From Brachyhypopomus gauderio (taxonomy: Eukaryota; Chordata; Actinopteri; Gymnotiformes; Hypopomidae): a stretch of 64,000 nt of DNA. A model generated the notes under the pieces. The model was not told the DNA's origin. It saw only the letters and a program-made list of their open reading frames with translations, and searched no databases. Location of the stretch: the NCBI RefSeq assembly GCF_052324685.1, contig NW_027506919.1:303314-367313 (forward strand), read 5' to 3'. This document shows positions 49,293 through 64,000 of this stretch, in pieces. Position 1 is the stretch's first letter, and every line of letters begins with the position of its first letter. The position numbers were made by a program, and so were the translations under genes.

Positions 49293-49689
49293 CACTATGT
49301 GTTAAAGTTTTGACAGTTGCTCTTCAGCAGGAGGCTTAATGTCATGACCTAACAACTGCTTACATAAAGGAAAGGCACCGCTGGGATTTGAACCCAGGAC
49401 TTCCTGTTTACTAGACAGGCGCTATGACCAGCTAAGCCACGACGCCACGCCATAGCTTTTTACTGTGGATTGGTGTCATTAGTGAGGAGCGATGAATTTT
49501 GTTGTTTTCAAAGAAAAAACAACTCTGGTGGGACTCGAACCCACAACCTTTGAATGGCCACACACCTGCGTCTAGAAGTCCAATGCGCTATCCATTACGC
49601 CACAGAGCCCAGTATGTGTTAAAGTTTTGACAGTTGCTCTTCAGCATGAGGCTGAATGTCATGACCTAACAACTGCTTACATAATAGAA

Positions 49690-49763
49690 AGGCACCGCTG
49701 GGATTTGAACCCAGGACTTCCTGTTTGCTAGACAGGCGCTATGACAAGCTAAGACACGGCACC
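49690..49763 (-). tRNA. tRNA-Thr body with anticodon AGC (Ala)
   Basis: The anticodon loop reads C-T-AGC-A-A, so the Thr anticodon AGT has become the Ala anticodon AGC by one change (plus strand tttgctag). The acceptor has also changed (5' GGTGCCG, giving U3-G70 rather than the G3-U70 pair that AlaRS needs), and positions 10 and 18 of the D arm are altered. Most likely a decaying copy. If charged with Thr it would misread GCN codons. Confidence 0.7.
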
Positions 49764-52700
49764 ACGCCCTGGCTTTTTACTGTGGATTGGTGTCATTAGT
49801 GAGGAGCGATGAATTTTGTTGTTTTCAAAGAAAAGACGACTCTGGTGGGACTCGAACCCACAACCTTTAAATGGCCACACACCTGCGTCTAGAAGTCCAA
49901 TGCGCTATCCATTGCACCACAGAGCTCAGTATGTGTTAAAGTTTTGACAGTTGCTCTTCAGCATGAGGCTGAATGTCATGACCTAACAACTGCTTACATA
50001 ATACAAAAGGCACCGCTGGGATTTGAACCCAGGACTTCCTGTTTACTAGACAGGCGCTATAACCAGCTAAGCCACGGCGCCGTACCAAAGCTTTTTACTG
50101 TGGATTGGTGTCATTAGTGAGGAGCGATGAATTTTGTTGTTTTCAAAGAAAAAATGACTCTGGTGGGACTCGAACCCACAACCTTCGAACGGCCACACAC
50201 CTGCAACTAGATGTCCAATGTGCTATCCATTGCGCCACATAGTCCAGTACGTGTTAAAGTTTTGACAGTTGCTCTTCAGCAGGAGGCTTAATGTCATGAC
50301 CTAACATAACAGAAAGGCACCGCTGGGATTTGAACCCAGGACTTCCTGTTTACTAGACAGGCGCTATGACCAGCTAAGCCACGGCGCCGTACCATGGCTT
50401 TTTACTGTGGATTGGTGTCATTAGTGAGGAGCGATGAATTTTGTTGTTTTCAAAGAAAAAACAACTCTGGTGGGACTCGAACCCACAAACTTTGAATGGC
50501 CACGTAGCAGCGTCTAGAAGTCTAATGCGCTATCCATTGCGCCACAGAGCCCACTATGTGTTAAAGTTTTGATAGTTGCTCTTCAGCATGAGGCTGAATG
50601 TCATGACCTAACAAATGCTTACATAATAGAAAGGCACCGCTGCGATTTGAACCCAGGACTTCCTGTTTACTAGACAGGCGCTATGACCAGCTAAGCCACG
50701 GCGCCGTACCATGGCTTTTTACTGTGGATTGGTGTCATTAGTGAGGAGCGATGAATTTTGTTGTTTTCAAAGAAAAAACAACTCTGGTGGGACTCGAACC
50801 CACAACCTTTGAATGGCCACACACCTGCGTATAGAAGTCCAATGCGCTATCCATTGCGCCACAGAGCCCAGTATGTGTTAAAGTTTTGACAGTTGCTCTT
50901 CAGCATGAGGCTGAATGTCATGACCTAATAACTGCTTACATAATAGAAAGGCACCGCTGGGATTTGAACCCAGGACTTCCTGTTTACTAGACAGGCGCTA
51001 TGACCAGCTAAGCCACGGCGCCGTACCATGGCTTTTTACTGTGGATTGGTGTCATTAGTGAGGAGCGATGAATTTTGTTGTTTTCAAAGAAAAAACAACT
51101 CTGGTGGGACTCGAACCCACAACCTTTGAATGGCCACGTACCTGAGTCTAGAAGTCCAATGCGCTATCCATTGGACCACAGAGCCCAATATTTGTTAAAG
51201 TTTTGACAGTTGCTCTTCAGCATGAGGCTGAATGTCATGACCTAATAACTGCTTACATAATAGAAAGGCACCGCTGGGATTTGAACCCAGGAATTTCTGT
51301 TTACTAGACAGGCGCTATGACCAGCTAAGCCACGGCGCCACGCCATGGCATTTTACTGTGGATTGGTGTCATTAGTGAGGAGCGATGAATTTTGTTGTTT
51401 TCAAAGAAAAAACAACTCTGGTGGGACTCGAACCCACAACCTTCAAATGGACACACACCCGCGTCTAGAAGACCAATGCGCTATCCATTGCGCCACATAG
51501 TCCAGTACGGGTTTAAGTTTTGACAGTTGCTCTTCAGCATGAGGCTGAATGTCATGACCTAACAACTGCTTACATAATAGAAAGGCACAGCTGGGATTTG
51601 AACCCAGGTCTTCCTGTTTACTAGACAGGGGCTATGACCAGCTAAGCCACGACGCCACTCTTGGCTTTTTACTGTGGATTGGTGTCATTAGTGAGGAGCG
51701 ATGAATTTTGTTGTTTTCAAAGAAAAAATGACTCTGGTAGGACTCGAACACACAACCTTTGAATGGCCACACACCTGCGTCTAGAAGTCCAATGCGCTAT
51801 CCATTGCGCCACAGAGCCCAGTATGTGCTAAAGTTTTGACAGTTGCTCTTCAGCATGAGGCTGAATGTCATGACCTAACAACTGCTTACATAATAGAAAG
51901 GCACCGCTGTGATTAGAATGCAGGACCTTCTGTTTACTAGACAGGCGCTATGACCTGCTAAGCCACAGCACCGCTCCATGGAGTTTTGTTGTGGACTGGA
52001 GTCTTTAGTGAGGAGCGATGAATTTTGTTGTTTTCAAAGAAAAGACTACTCTGGTGGGACTCGAACCCACAACCTTTGAATGGCCACACACTTGAGCCTA
52101 GAAGTCTAATGCGCTATCCATTGTGCCACAGAGCCCAGTATGTGTTAAAGTTTTGACAGTTGCTCTTCAGCATGAGGCTGAATGTCATGACCTAACAACT
52201 GCTTACATAATAGAAAGGCACCACTGGGATTTGAACCCAGGACTTTCTGTTTACTAGACAAGCGCTATGACCAGCTAAGCCACGGCGCCGCTCCATGGAG
52301 TTTTGTTGTGGACTGGAGTCTTTAGTGAGGAGCGATGAATTTTGTTGTTTTCAAAGTAAAAACAACTCTGGTGGGACTCGAACCCACAACCTTTGAATGG
52401 CCACATACCTGCGTCTAGAAGTCCAATGCGCTATCCATTGCCCCACAGAGCTCAGTATGTGTTAAAGTTTTGACAGTTGCTCTTCAGCATGATGCTGAAT
52501 GTCATGACCTAACAACTGCTTACATAATTGAAAGGCACTGCTGGGATTTGAACACAGGACTTCCTGCTTACTAGACAGGCGCTATGACCAGCTAAGCCAC
52601 GGCGCCGTACCATGGCTTTTTACTGTGGATTGGTGTCATTAGTGAGGAGCGATGAATTTTGTTGTTTTCAAAGAAAAAACAACTCTGGTGGGACTCGAAC

Positions 52701-55503
52701 CCACAACCTTTGAATGGCCACACACCTGCGTATAGAAGTCCAATGCGCTATCCATTGCGCCACAGAGCCCAGTATGTGTTAAAGTTTTGACAGTTGCTCT
52801 TCAGCATGAGGCTGAATGTCATGACCTAACATAACAGAAAGGCACCGCTGGGATTTGAACCCAGGACTTCCTGTTTACTAGACAGGGGCTATGACCAGCT
52901 AAGCCACGGCGCAGTACCAAGGGTTTTTTACTGTGGATTGGTGTCATTAGTGAGGAGCGATGAATTTTGTTGTTTTCAAAGAAAAAACAACTCTGGTGGG
53001 ACTCGAACCCACAACCTTTGAATGGCCACGTACCTGAGTCTAGAAGTCCAATGCGCTATCCATTGGACCACAGAGCCCAATATTTGTTAAGGTTTTGACA
53101 GTTGCTCTTCAGCATGAGGCTGAATGTCATGACCTAATAACTGCTTACATAATAGAAAGGCACCGCTGGGATTTGAACCCAGGACTTCCTGTTTACTAGA
53201 CAGGCGCTATGACCAGCTAAGCCACGGCGCCGTACCATGGCTTTTTACTGTGGATTGGTGTCATTAGTGAGGAGCGATGAATTTTGTTGTTTTCAAAGAA
53301 AAAACAACTCTCGTGGGACTCGAACCCACAACCTTTGAATGGCCACGTACCTGAGTCTAGAAGTCCAATGCGCTATCCATTGGACCACAGAGCCCAATAT
53401 TTGTTAAAGTTTTGACAGTTGCTCTTCAGCATGAGGCTGAATGTCATGACCTAATAACTGCTTACATAATAGAAAGGCACCGCTGGGATTTGAACCCAGG
53501 ACTTTCTGTTTACTAGACAGGCGCTATGACCAGCTAAGCCACGGCGCCACGCCATGGCTTTTTACTGTGGATTGGTGTCATTAGTGAGGAGCGATGAATT
53601 TTGTTGTTTTCAAAGAAAAAACAACTCTGGTGGGACTCGAACCCACAACCTTCAAATGGCCACACACCCGCGTCTAGAAGACCAATGCGCTATCCATTGC
53701 GCCACATAGTCCAGTACGGGTTAAAGTTTTGACAGTTGCTCTTCAGCATGAGGCTGAATGTCATGACCTAACAACTGCTTACATAATAGAAAGGCACAGC
53801 TGGGATTTGAACCCAGGACTTCCTGTTTACTAGACAGGGGCTATGACCAGCTAAGCCACGACGCCACGCTTGGCTTTTTACTGTGGATTGGTGTCATTAG
53901 TGAGGAGCGATGAATTTTGTTGTTTTCAAAGAAAAAATGACTCTGGTAGGACTCGAACACACAACCTTTGAATGGCCACACACCTGCGTCTAGAAGTCCA
54001 ATGCGCTATCCATTGCGCCACAGAGCCCAGTATGTGCTAAAGTTTTGACAGTTGCTCTTCAGCATGAGGCTGAATGTCATGACCTAACATAACAGAAAGG
54101 CACCGCTGGGATTTGAACCCAGGACTTCCTGTTTACTAGACAGGGGCTATGACCAGCTAAGCCACGGCGCAGTACCAAGGGTTTTTTACTGTGGATTGGT
54201 GTCATTAGTGAGGAGCGATGAATTTTGTTGTTTTCAAAGAAAAAGCAAGTCTGGTGGGACACGAACCCACAACCTTTGAATGGCCACGTACCTGCGTCTA
54301 GAAGTCCAATGCGCTATCCATTGCCCCAAAGAGCTCAATATGTGTTAAAGTTTTGACAGTTGCTCTTCAGCATGAGGCTGAATGTCATGACCTAACAACT
54401 GCTTACATAATAGAAAGGCACCGCTGGGATTTGAACCCAGGACTTCCTGTTTACTAGACAGGCGCTATGACTAGCTAAGCCACGGCGCCGCTCCATGGAG
54501 TTTTGTTGTGGACTGGAGTCTTTAGTGAGGAGCGATGAATTTTGTTGTTTTCAAAGAAAAAACAACTCTGGTGGGACTCGAACACACAACCTTCAAATGG
54601 CCACACACCTGCAACTAGATGTCCAATGTGCTATCCATTGCGCCACATAGTCCAGTACGTGTTAAAGTTTTGACAGTTGCTCTTCAGCAGGAGGCTTAAT
54701 GTCATGACCTAACATAACAGAAAGGCACCGCTGGAATTTGAACTCAGGACTTCCTGTTTACTAGACAGGCGCAATGACCAGCTAAGCCACGGTGCCGTAC
54801 CATGGGTTTTTTACTGTGGATTGGTGTCATTAGTGAGGAGCGATGAATTTTGTTTTTTTCAAAGAAAAAGCAACTCTGGTGGGACTCGAACCCACAACCT
54901 TTGAATGGCCACGTACCTGCGTCTAGAAGTCCAATGCGCTATCCATTGCGCCACAGAGCCCACTATGTGTTAAAGTTTTGATAGTTGCTCTTCAGCATGA
55001 GGCTGAATGTCATGACCTAACAACTGCTTACATAATAGAAAGGCACCGCTGGGATTTGAACCCAGGACTTCCTGTTTACTAGACAGGCGCTATGACCAGC
55101 TAAGCCACGGCGCCGCTCCATGGAGTTTTGTTGTGGACAGGAGTCTTTAGTGAGGAGCGATGAATTTTGTTGTTTTCAAAGAAAAAACAACTCTGGTGGG
55201 ACTCGAACCCACAACCTTTGAATGGCCACATACCTGCGTCTAGAAGTCCAATGTGCTATCCATTGCCCCACAGAGCTCAGTATGTGTTAAAGTTTTGACA
55301 GTTGCTCTTCAGCAGGAGGCTGAATGTCATGACCTAACAACTGCTTACATAATTGAAAGGCACTGCTGGGATTTGAACACAGGACTTCCTGTTTACTAGA
55401 CAGGCGCTATGACCAGCTAAGCCACGGCGCCGCTCCATGGAGTTTTGTTGTGGACTGGTGTCTTTAGTGAGGAGCGATGAATTTTGTTGTTTTCAAAGAA
55501 AAC

Positions 55504-55556
55504 AGGCATAACTGGGATTTGAACCCAAGACTTCCTGTTTACTAGGCAGGTGCAAC
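55504..55556 (-). pseudogene. Last, truncated tRNA-Thr copy at the array edge
   Basis: The T arm and anticodon arm of Thr-AGT are recognisable (gggatttgaacccaagac, tgtttactaggcagg), but the 5' half is missing and the 3' acceptor is altered (ggcataactggg). It is fused to the A-run of the previous spacer with no Arg gene between. It marks the right boundary of the array. Confidence 0.8.
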
Positions 55557-55612
55557 GCTTCATGGTTTGCTGAAAAAAAAAGTTTGCTGTGCTAATAAAA
55601 TTTCATCTTGTG

Positions 55613-55759
55613 CAGGGGCGCGGATGGCACTGGGGACGAGGGGGACATGTCCCCTCCAGATTTATATTATTATTTATATCTTATTATTATAAGATTTATA
55701 TTATATATATTTTGTACAGCTTGGTCCCCCTCACTTCAGAATTTCCATCTGCGCCCCTG
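55613..55759. mobile_element. hAT-type MITE 1 (147 bp)
   Basis: A short non-coding element with terminal inverted repeats CAGGGGCGCGGATGG and CCATCTGCGCCCCTG (one mismatch). It is flanked by a perfect 8-bp direct repeat, atcttgtg, at 55605..55612 and 55760..55767. CAGGGGCG-type ends with an 8-bp target duplication are typical of the hAT superfamily. The centre is AT-rich. No transposase is present, so it would depend on a source elsewhere. Confidence 0.88.
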
Positions 55760-55767
55760 ATCTTGTG

Positions 55768-55997
55768 CGAATCTGGTTGATGAATTTTGCCCGATATACT
55801 CTTATTGCATTTTCCTCTCAGCAGTGCTTGATTAAGGGATCAGAACCCAGGTGTCAAGGTGTTGATGTAACAGCAGAACACAAAGAAATCAAGCAAAGTA
55901 TTTCTGCACAGATGTCAACAACTCACAATGAACTGGTAACTTCAAAACACGATGCGTTTCGTGTAGAACACATGCCATAAGAAACCCGTAGAAAAGA
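55768..55997. other. Unique flank between the two MITEs, nothing recognised
   Basis: Low-complexity-free, AT-leaning sequence. Short open frames exist but have no recognisable protein and no splice context. Confidence 0.6.
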
Positions 55998-56005
55998 GTC
56001 AAATG

Positions 56006-56181
56006 CAGTTGTATAATCCAGGTTCAGAAAGTAAAAGTCCTCACCAGGATTTTGCTCAAGCTTCCTAGATTGTGTTGATTCCACTAATTTTACCTGGATT
56101 GCACTAATTAGAAAATCTAGCAAGCTTGAGCAAAATCCTGGTGAGGACTTTTACTTTCTGAACCTGGATTATACAACTCTG
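56006..56181. mobile_element. hAT-type fold-back MITE 2 (176 bp)
   Basis: Two 65-bp arms (56007..56071 and 56114..56178) are inverted copies with a single mismatch that I could find, separated by 42 bp. The outer ends read CAGTTGTATAATCC and GGATTATACAACTCTG, so the left end seems to lack two bases of a CAGAGTTGT terminus. The perfect 8-bp repeat gtcaaatg lies at 55998..56005 and 56182..56189. The CAG...CTG ends and 8-bp duplication again point to hAT. The near-perfect arms suggest recent insertion or recent arm exchange. Confidence 0.85.
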
Positions 56182-56321
56182 GTCAAATGGGTGGAAACCG
56201 ATAGTTGGAACTCAACAAGCTCACTCGATGGCACTTGAATTCTCTACCTGACATGCTCCTCCTAATTAAACAGCGATATAGTTGGTGGCATGTGAGGCTT
56301 TTCGGAACTTCAGAAAAGATG

Positions 56322-56412
56322 CGACTCTGGCGGGATTGAAACCCACCAATTTTTGAACGGCCATAAAAATCTGATCAAAGCAGGCTAATGCGATAACCAT
56401 CGCGCCACACCA
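56322..56412 (-). pseudogene. Diverged tRNA-Arg-like relic outside the array
   Basis: The order of Arg-unit landmarks is kept: an A-run, then gactctgg, a T-arm-like gggattgaaaccca, ggccat, and finally cgcgccacac. The anticodon region no longer gives a clear loop, and about 90 bp is spanned, as in an intron-containing Arg gene. It probably descends from an old array unit isolated about 0.8 kb beyond the present edge. Another tRNA-derived origin is possible. Confidence 0.5.
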
Positions 56413-56479
56413 CCTACACCGGCGGCTGTGTTGGTGTTTAGCTTGAGCTTAAAGTGTTTCCTTTAATAATAACTTTCAC

Positions 56480-56672
56480 GCTTGTCCCAACATGGCGTCC
56501 CCGTTTTCCTGCTCCCGAACAGCGCGCACGTCCGTTGGCGACGCTTCAAGGAGCTCCGCTCTGATTGGTCCCGCTCTCGTCGCGTCATTTTCCGCTATTT
56601 CCATTTTTAGAAAATCCAAAATGGCGGATTAATAATAAAACGCACGGTTCATTCTTTATGGCATCAACCATG
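56480..56672 (+). promoter_or_regulatory. u2surp: Putative u2surp promoter and 5' non-coding exon end
   Basis: A GC- and CpG-rich stretch lies just upstream of the gene. Motifs seen: ATTGG (inverted CCAAT box) at 56564..56568, a YY1-like AAATGGCGG at about 56618..56626, a second catggcg near 56491, and cgtcattt, which is CRE-like. There is no clear TATA box. A strong donor, cat/gtaagt, follows at 56671/56672 and may end a 5' untranslated exon spliced to the coding exon at 57304 or later (acceptor ...attatag at 57303). The start site itself cannot be fixed from sequence. Confidence 0.55.
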
Positions 56673-57308
56673 TAAGTCTCGCTGTTGATTCTTAACGCAC
56701 ACACAACAACTGGGCGCACGATAGCACCTCCCTGGTCTTCAGCTTGTTTCGTGAGGCTCGTTTGCTGACGACCGTCCTCAGAAGTTAACTTGAGGCTGGT
56801 GAATTGGGTACCTAGCTAGCCTGGCTAAGTAGCTGGTCGGCTATCTCTTTAGGGGGGTGGCGCCTTCCGTGACAATTAACCATTTTACCACCTTATCATG
56901 AACCTTTTATTAACGTTATATGCAGGTTTTAATGTGCCAAGCAAGCACAGAGTGTGCTAACGAGCACCTCTGGTGCTGTGGTTGTGAGCCCAAAGAACAT
57001 TAGCCTCGCTAGCCTCGCAGCTAGCCGCCCTAGCCAGGGTTTGGGTCCATCACGTCTGCGGAATCACACGCGTGTTGTGCGTGTGCGTGTGACATGGTGT
57101 GTGTGTGTGTGGTTGGGTTGCACAAACACGGCTTTGTGTTGTTGTTTCGGGGGGACTAGATGATGATTGGTGATGTTGTTAGAAGTGTGTCTTCAGTCGG
57201 GGGCCACTGCGTTCATCAAACGTTGTTCTGGGTCTCGAGTGAACTAAGTTTGATAAGAGGATGATGATGATGATGGTATTCCGTGTGTTGTCTCAAATTA
57301 TAGTCGAC
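56673..57308 (+). other. u2surp: Putative first intron of u2surp
   Basis: Runs from the gtaagt donor to the region before the coding start. It contains a gt-rich patch near 57,060-57,115 and gatgatgatg near 57,260. No conserved coding or RNA gene was recognised. Confidence 0.5.
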
Positions 57309-63461
<6,153 letters not shown>

Positions 63462-63462
63462 G

Positions 63463-63597
63463 TAAGCTCTCTCTCTCCCTCCCTCTCTCTATCCATCCTT
63501 CACTCCCTCTCTCTCCCTCCCTCCCTCTCTCTATCCACCACCTCTCTCTCCCCATCCCTTCCTCTCTCTCTCTCTCCCCCTCCCTCTCTCCTCATCT
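63463..63597 (+). repeat. CT-rich low-complexity tract
   Basis: Irregular ctctccctccctc repeats right after the exon 14 donor (gtaagc), with a weak period around tccctccctctctctatccac. Confidence 0.85.
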
Positions 63598-63622
63598 TGA
63601 TTCATATTATATCATATCATAT

Positions 63623-63628
<6 letters not shown>

Positions 63629-63678
<50 letters not shown>
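63629..63678 (+). repeat. (TG)25 microsatellite
   Basis: Intronic, preceded by an AT-rich atatcatatcatattatat patch. Confidence 0.95.
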
Positions 63679-63680
<2 letters not shown>

Positions 63681-63850
63681 CTGCATGATGTAGATAAAGA
63701 CAAAAAACCTTAAAGTATTTATTTAAGCACTTCTTGGATGACAACATGGATGAGACTACACTTCTGCATTTGATGTGAAATGATGGTTAAATATCGCAGT
63801 TATTTTATAAAAGATGGACATACAAAATGCAGCTGCTTTTCAGACCAGTT

Positions 63851-64000
63851 GATGAGGTGGTGTGAGAAAGTGCCCCGGGCTGCTGTACGCTGGGGTAAAT
63901 GATCAGGTGGTGTGAGAACGTGCCCCTGGCCGGTGTACGCTGGGGTAAATAATCAGGTGGTGTGAGTACGTGCCCCGGGCTGGTGTAGGCTGGGGTAAAT
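63851..64000 (+). repeat. 50-bp minisatellite, three copies to the window edge
   Basis: Three units of exactly 50 bp start at 63851, 63901 and 63951, each with aggtggtgtgag, gtgcccc and ctggggtaaat. They differ by a few bases. The repeat continues past the window. Confidence 0.92.

Larger units (their letters stand above)
1..55555 (-). repeat. Tandem array of 317-bp Thr(AGT)-Arg(TCT) tRNA gene units
   Basis: A single head-to-tail array fills the first 55.5 kb. Every unit holds two tRNA genes, both transcribed leftward: Thr-AGT first, Arg-TCT second. Both have internal box A and box B promoters (Thr TGGCTTAGCTGG and GGTTCAAATCC; Arg TGGCGCAATGG and GGTTCGAGTCC). A run of 5-7 T follows Arg. 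No such run lies between Thr and Arg. I traced unit starts one by one: most step by exactly 317 bp, with exceptions of 316, 315, 314, 307, 306 and 318 (small indels), 274 (deleted Arg), 235 (lost spacer), 170 (chimera) and a broken double step at 7.6-7.9 kb. This gives 174 Thr copies of full or nearly full length plus the edge copy. Large tRNA arrays are known in teleosts such as zebrafish. How many copies are transcribed cannot be told from sequence. Confidence 0.97.
47619..55555 (-). repeat. Array block E: diverged right edge, 25 Thr units
   Basis: Thr positions: 47619, 47936, 48253, 48570, 48887, 49204 (chimera), 49374, 49691, 50009, 50316, 50633, 50950, 51267, 51584, 51900, 52217, 52534, 52841, 53159, 53476, 53793, 54099, 54417, 54724, 55042, 55359, and a broken last copy at about 55505. 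Units here differ more from one another and from the rest. Lengths of 306, 307 and 318 bp appear. A new Arg-to-next-Thr spacer family (ctccatggagttttgttg, tggactggagtctttag) occurs near 51,973, 52,291, 54,491, 55,115 and 55,435. Many stems carry extra mismatches. The array stops right after 55,359: the next spacer is cut off in the A-run and joined to a Thr relic. Confidence 0.93.

Noticed and set aside
1-55555. CRISPR array or bacterial tandem repeat
   Set aside because: The repeats contain eukaryotic tRNA genes with a nuclear intron and Pol III terminators. There are no short repeats with unique spacers.
1-55555. Clustered tRNA-derived SINEs
   Set aside because: Units are head-to-tail with no target duplications, no tails and no LINE-like 3' end, and many tRNAs are structurally complete.
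55589-56123. Short frames of 63-71 codons in the flank
   Set aside because: They overlap the two MITEs and have no splice signals or recognisable protein.
57261-57308. Upstream in-frame ATG cluster giving a 16-residue extension before MADK
   Set aside because: It lies in probable intron or leader before the acceptor-like attatag. The family protein begins MADK, and the run is a gatgat simple repeat.

Overview
The window looks like a ray-finned (teleost-type) fish nuclear chromosome. The evidence is a very large tandem tRNA gene array, long CA/TG microsatellites, small non-autonomous hAT-type DNA transposons, short introns, and a vertebrate splicing-factor gene whose exons read clearly in one direction. 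The species cannot be named from the sequence. I saw no retrovirus, LTR, Polinton or other virus-like element.

Region 1 (1 to about 55,555) is one head-to-tail array of a 317-bp unit. Each unit carries two tRNA genes on the minus strand: tRNA-Thr (anticodon AGT, no intron), then about 74 bp of spacer, then tRNA-Arg (anticodon TCT, 17-nt intron), then a T5-T7 Pol III terminator and about 65-70 bp of spacer. Stepping unit by unit I place 174 Thr copies of full or nearly full length, one more cut by the left window edge, and about 160 full-length Arg copies. The array runs off the left edge. In an ordinary unit, if p is the first base of the plus-strand motif ggcacc, Thr lies at p-1..p+72, Arg at p+146..p+235 and the Arg intron at p+182..p+198. 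Variants include nine Arg copies with the same 43-bp internal deletion, four Arg copies that lost a spacer and their 3' end, six Arg/Thr chimeras, and families with changes at conserved tRNA positions. The dominant higher-order feature is a tandem duplication of exactly 15,025 bp (9,751-24,775 and 24,776-39,800). Smaller blocks recur at whole multiples of 317 bp. The last 8 kb (47.6-55.5 kb) is clearly more diverged, as expected at an array edge.

Region 2 (55.5-56.5 kb) is a flank with a broken last Thr copy, two hAT-type MITEs each with a perfect 8-bp target-site duplication, and a tRNA-Arg-like relic. Region 3 (56.5-64.0 kb) is the 5' part of u2surp (SR140) on the plus strand: a GC-rich promoter with YY1-like and CCAAT motifs, then 14 coding exons covering the N-terminal basic region, the RRM, the SURP module and the start of the CID. 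The gene continues past the right edge. All exon phases join, and one intron is GC-AG. Introns hold CA/TG microsatellites, a 28-bp minisatellite and a 50-bp minisatellite.

The tRNA array (minus strand) and u2surp (plus strand) are divergent, about 1 kb apart. One supplies translation components and the other a U2 snRNP-associated splicing factor, and nothing in the sequence shows a functional link between them.
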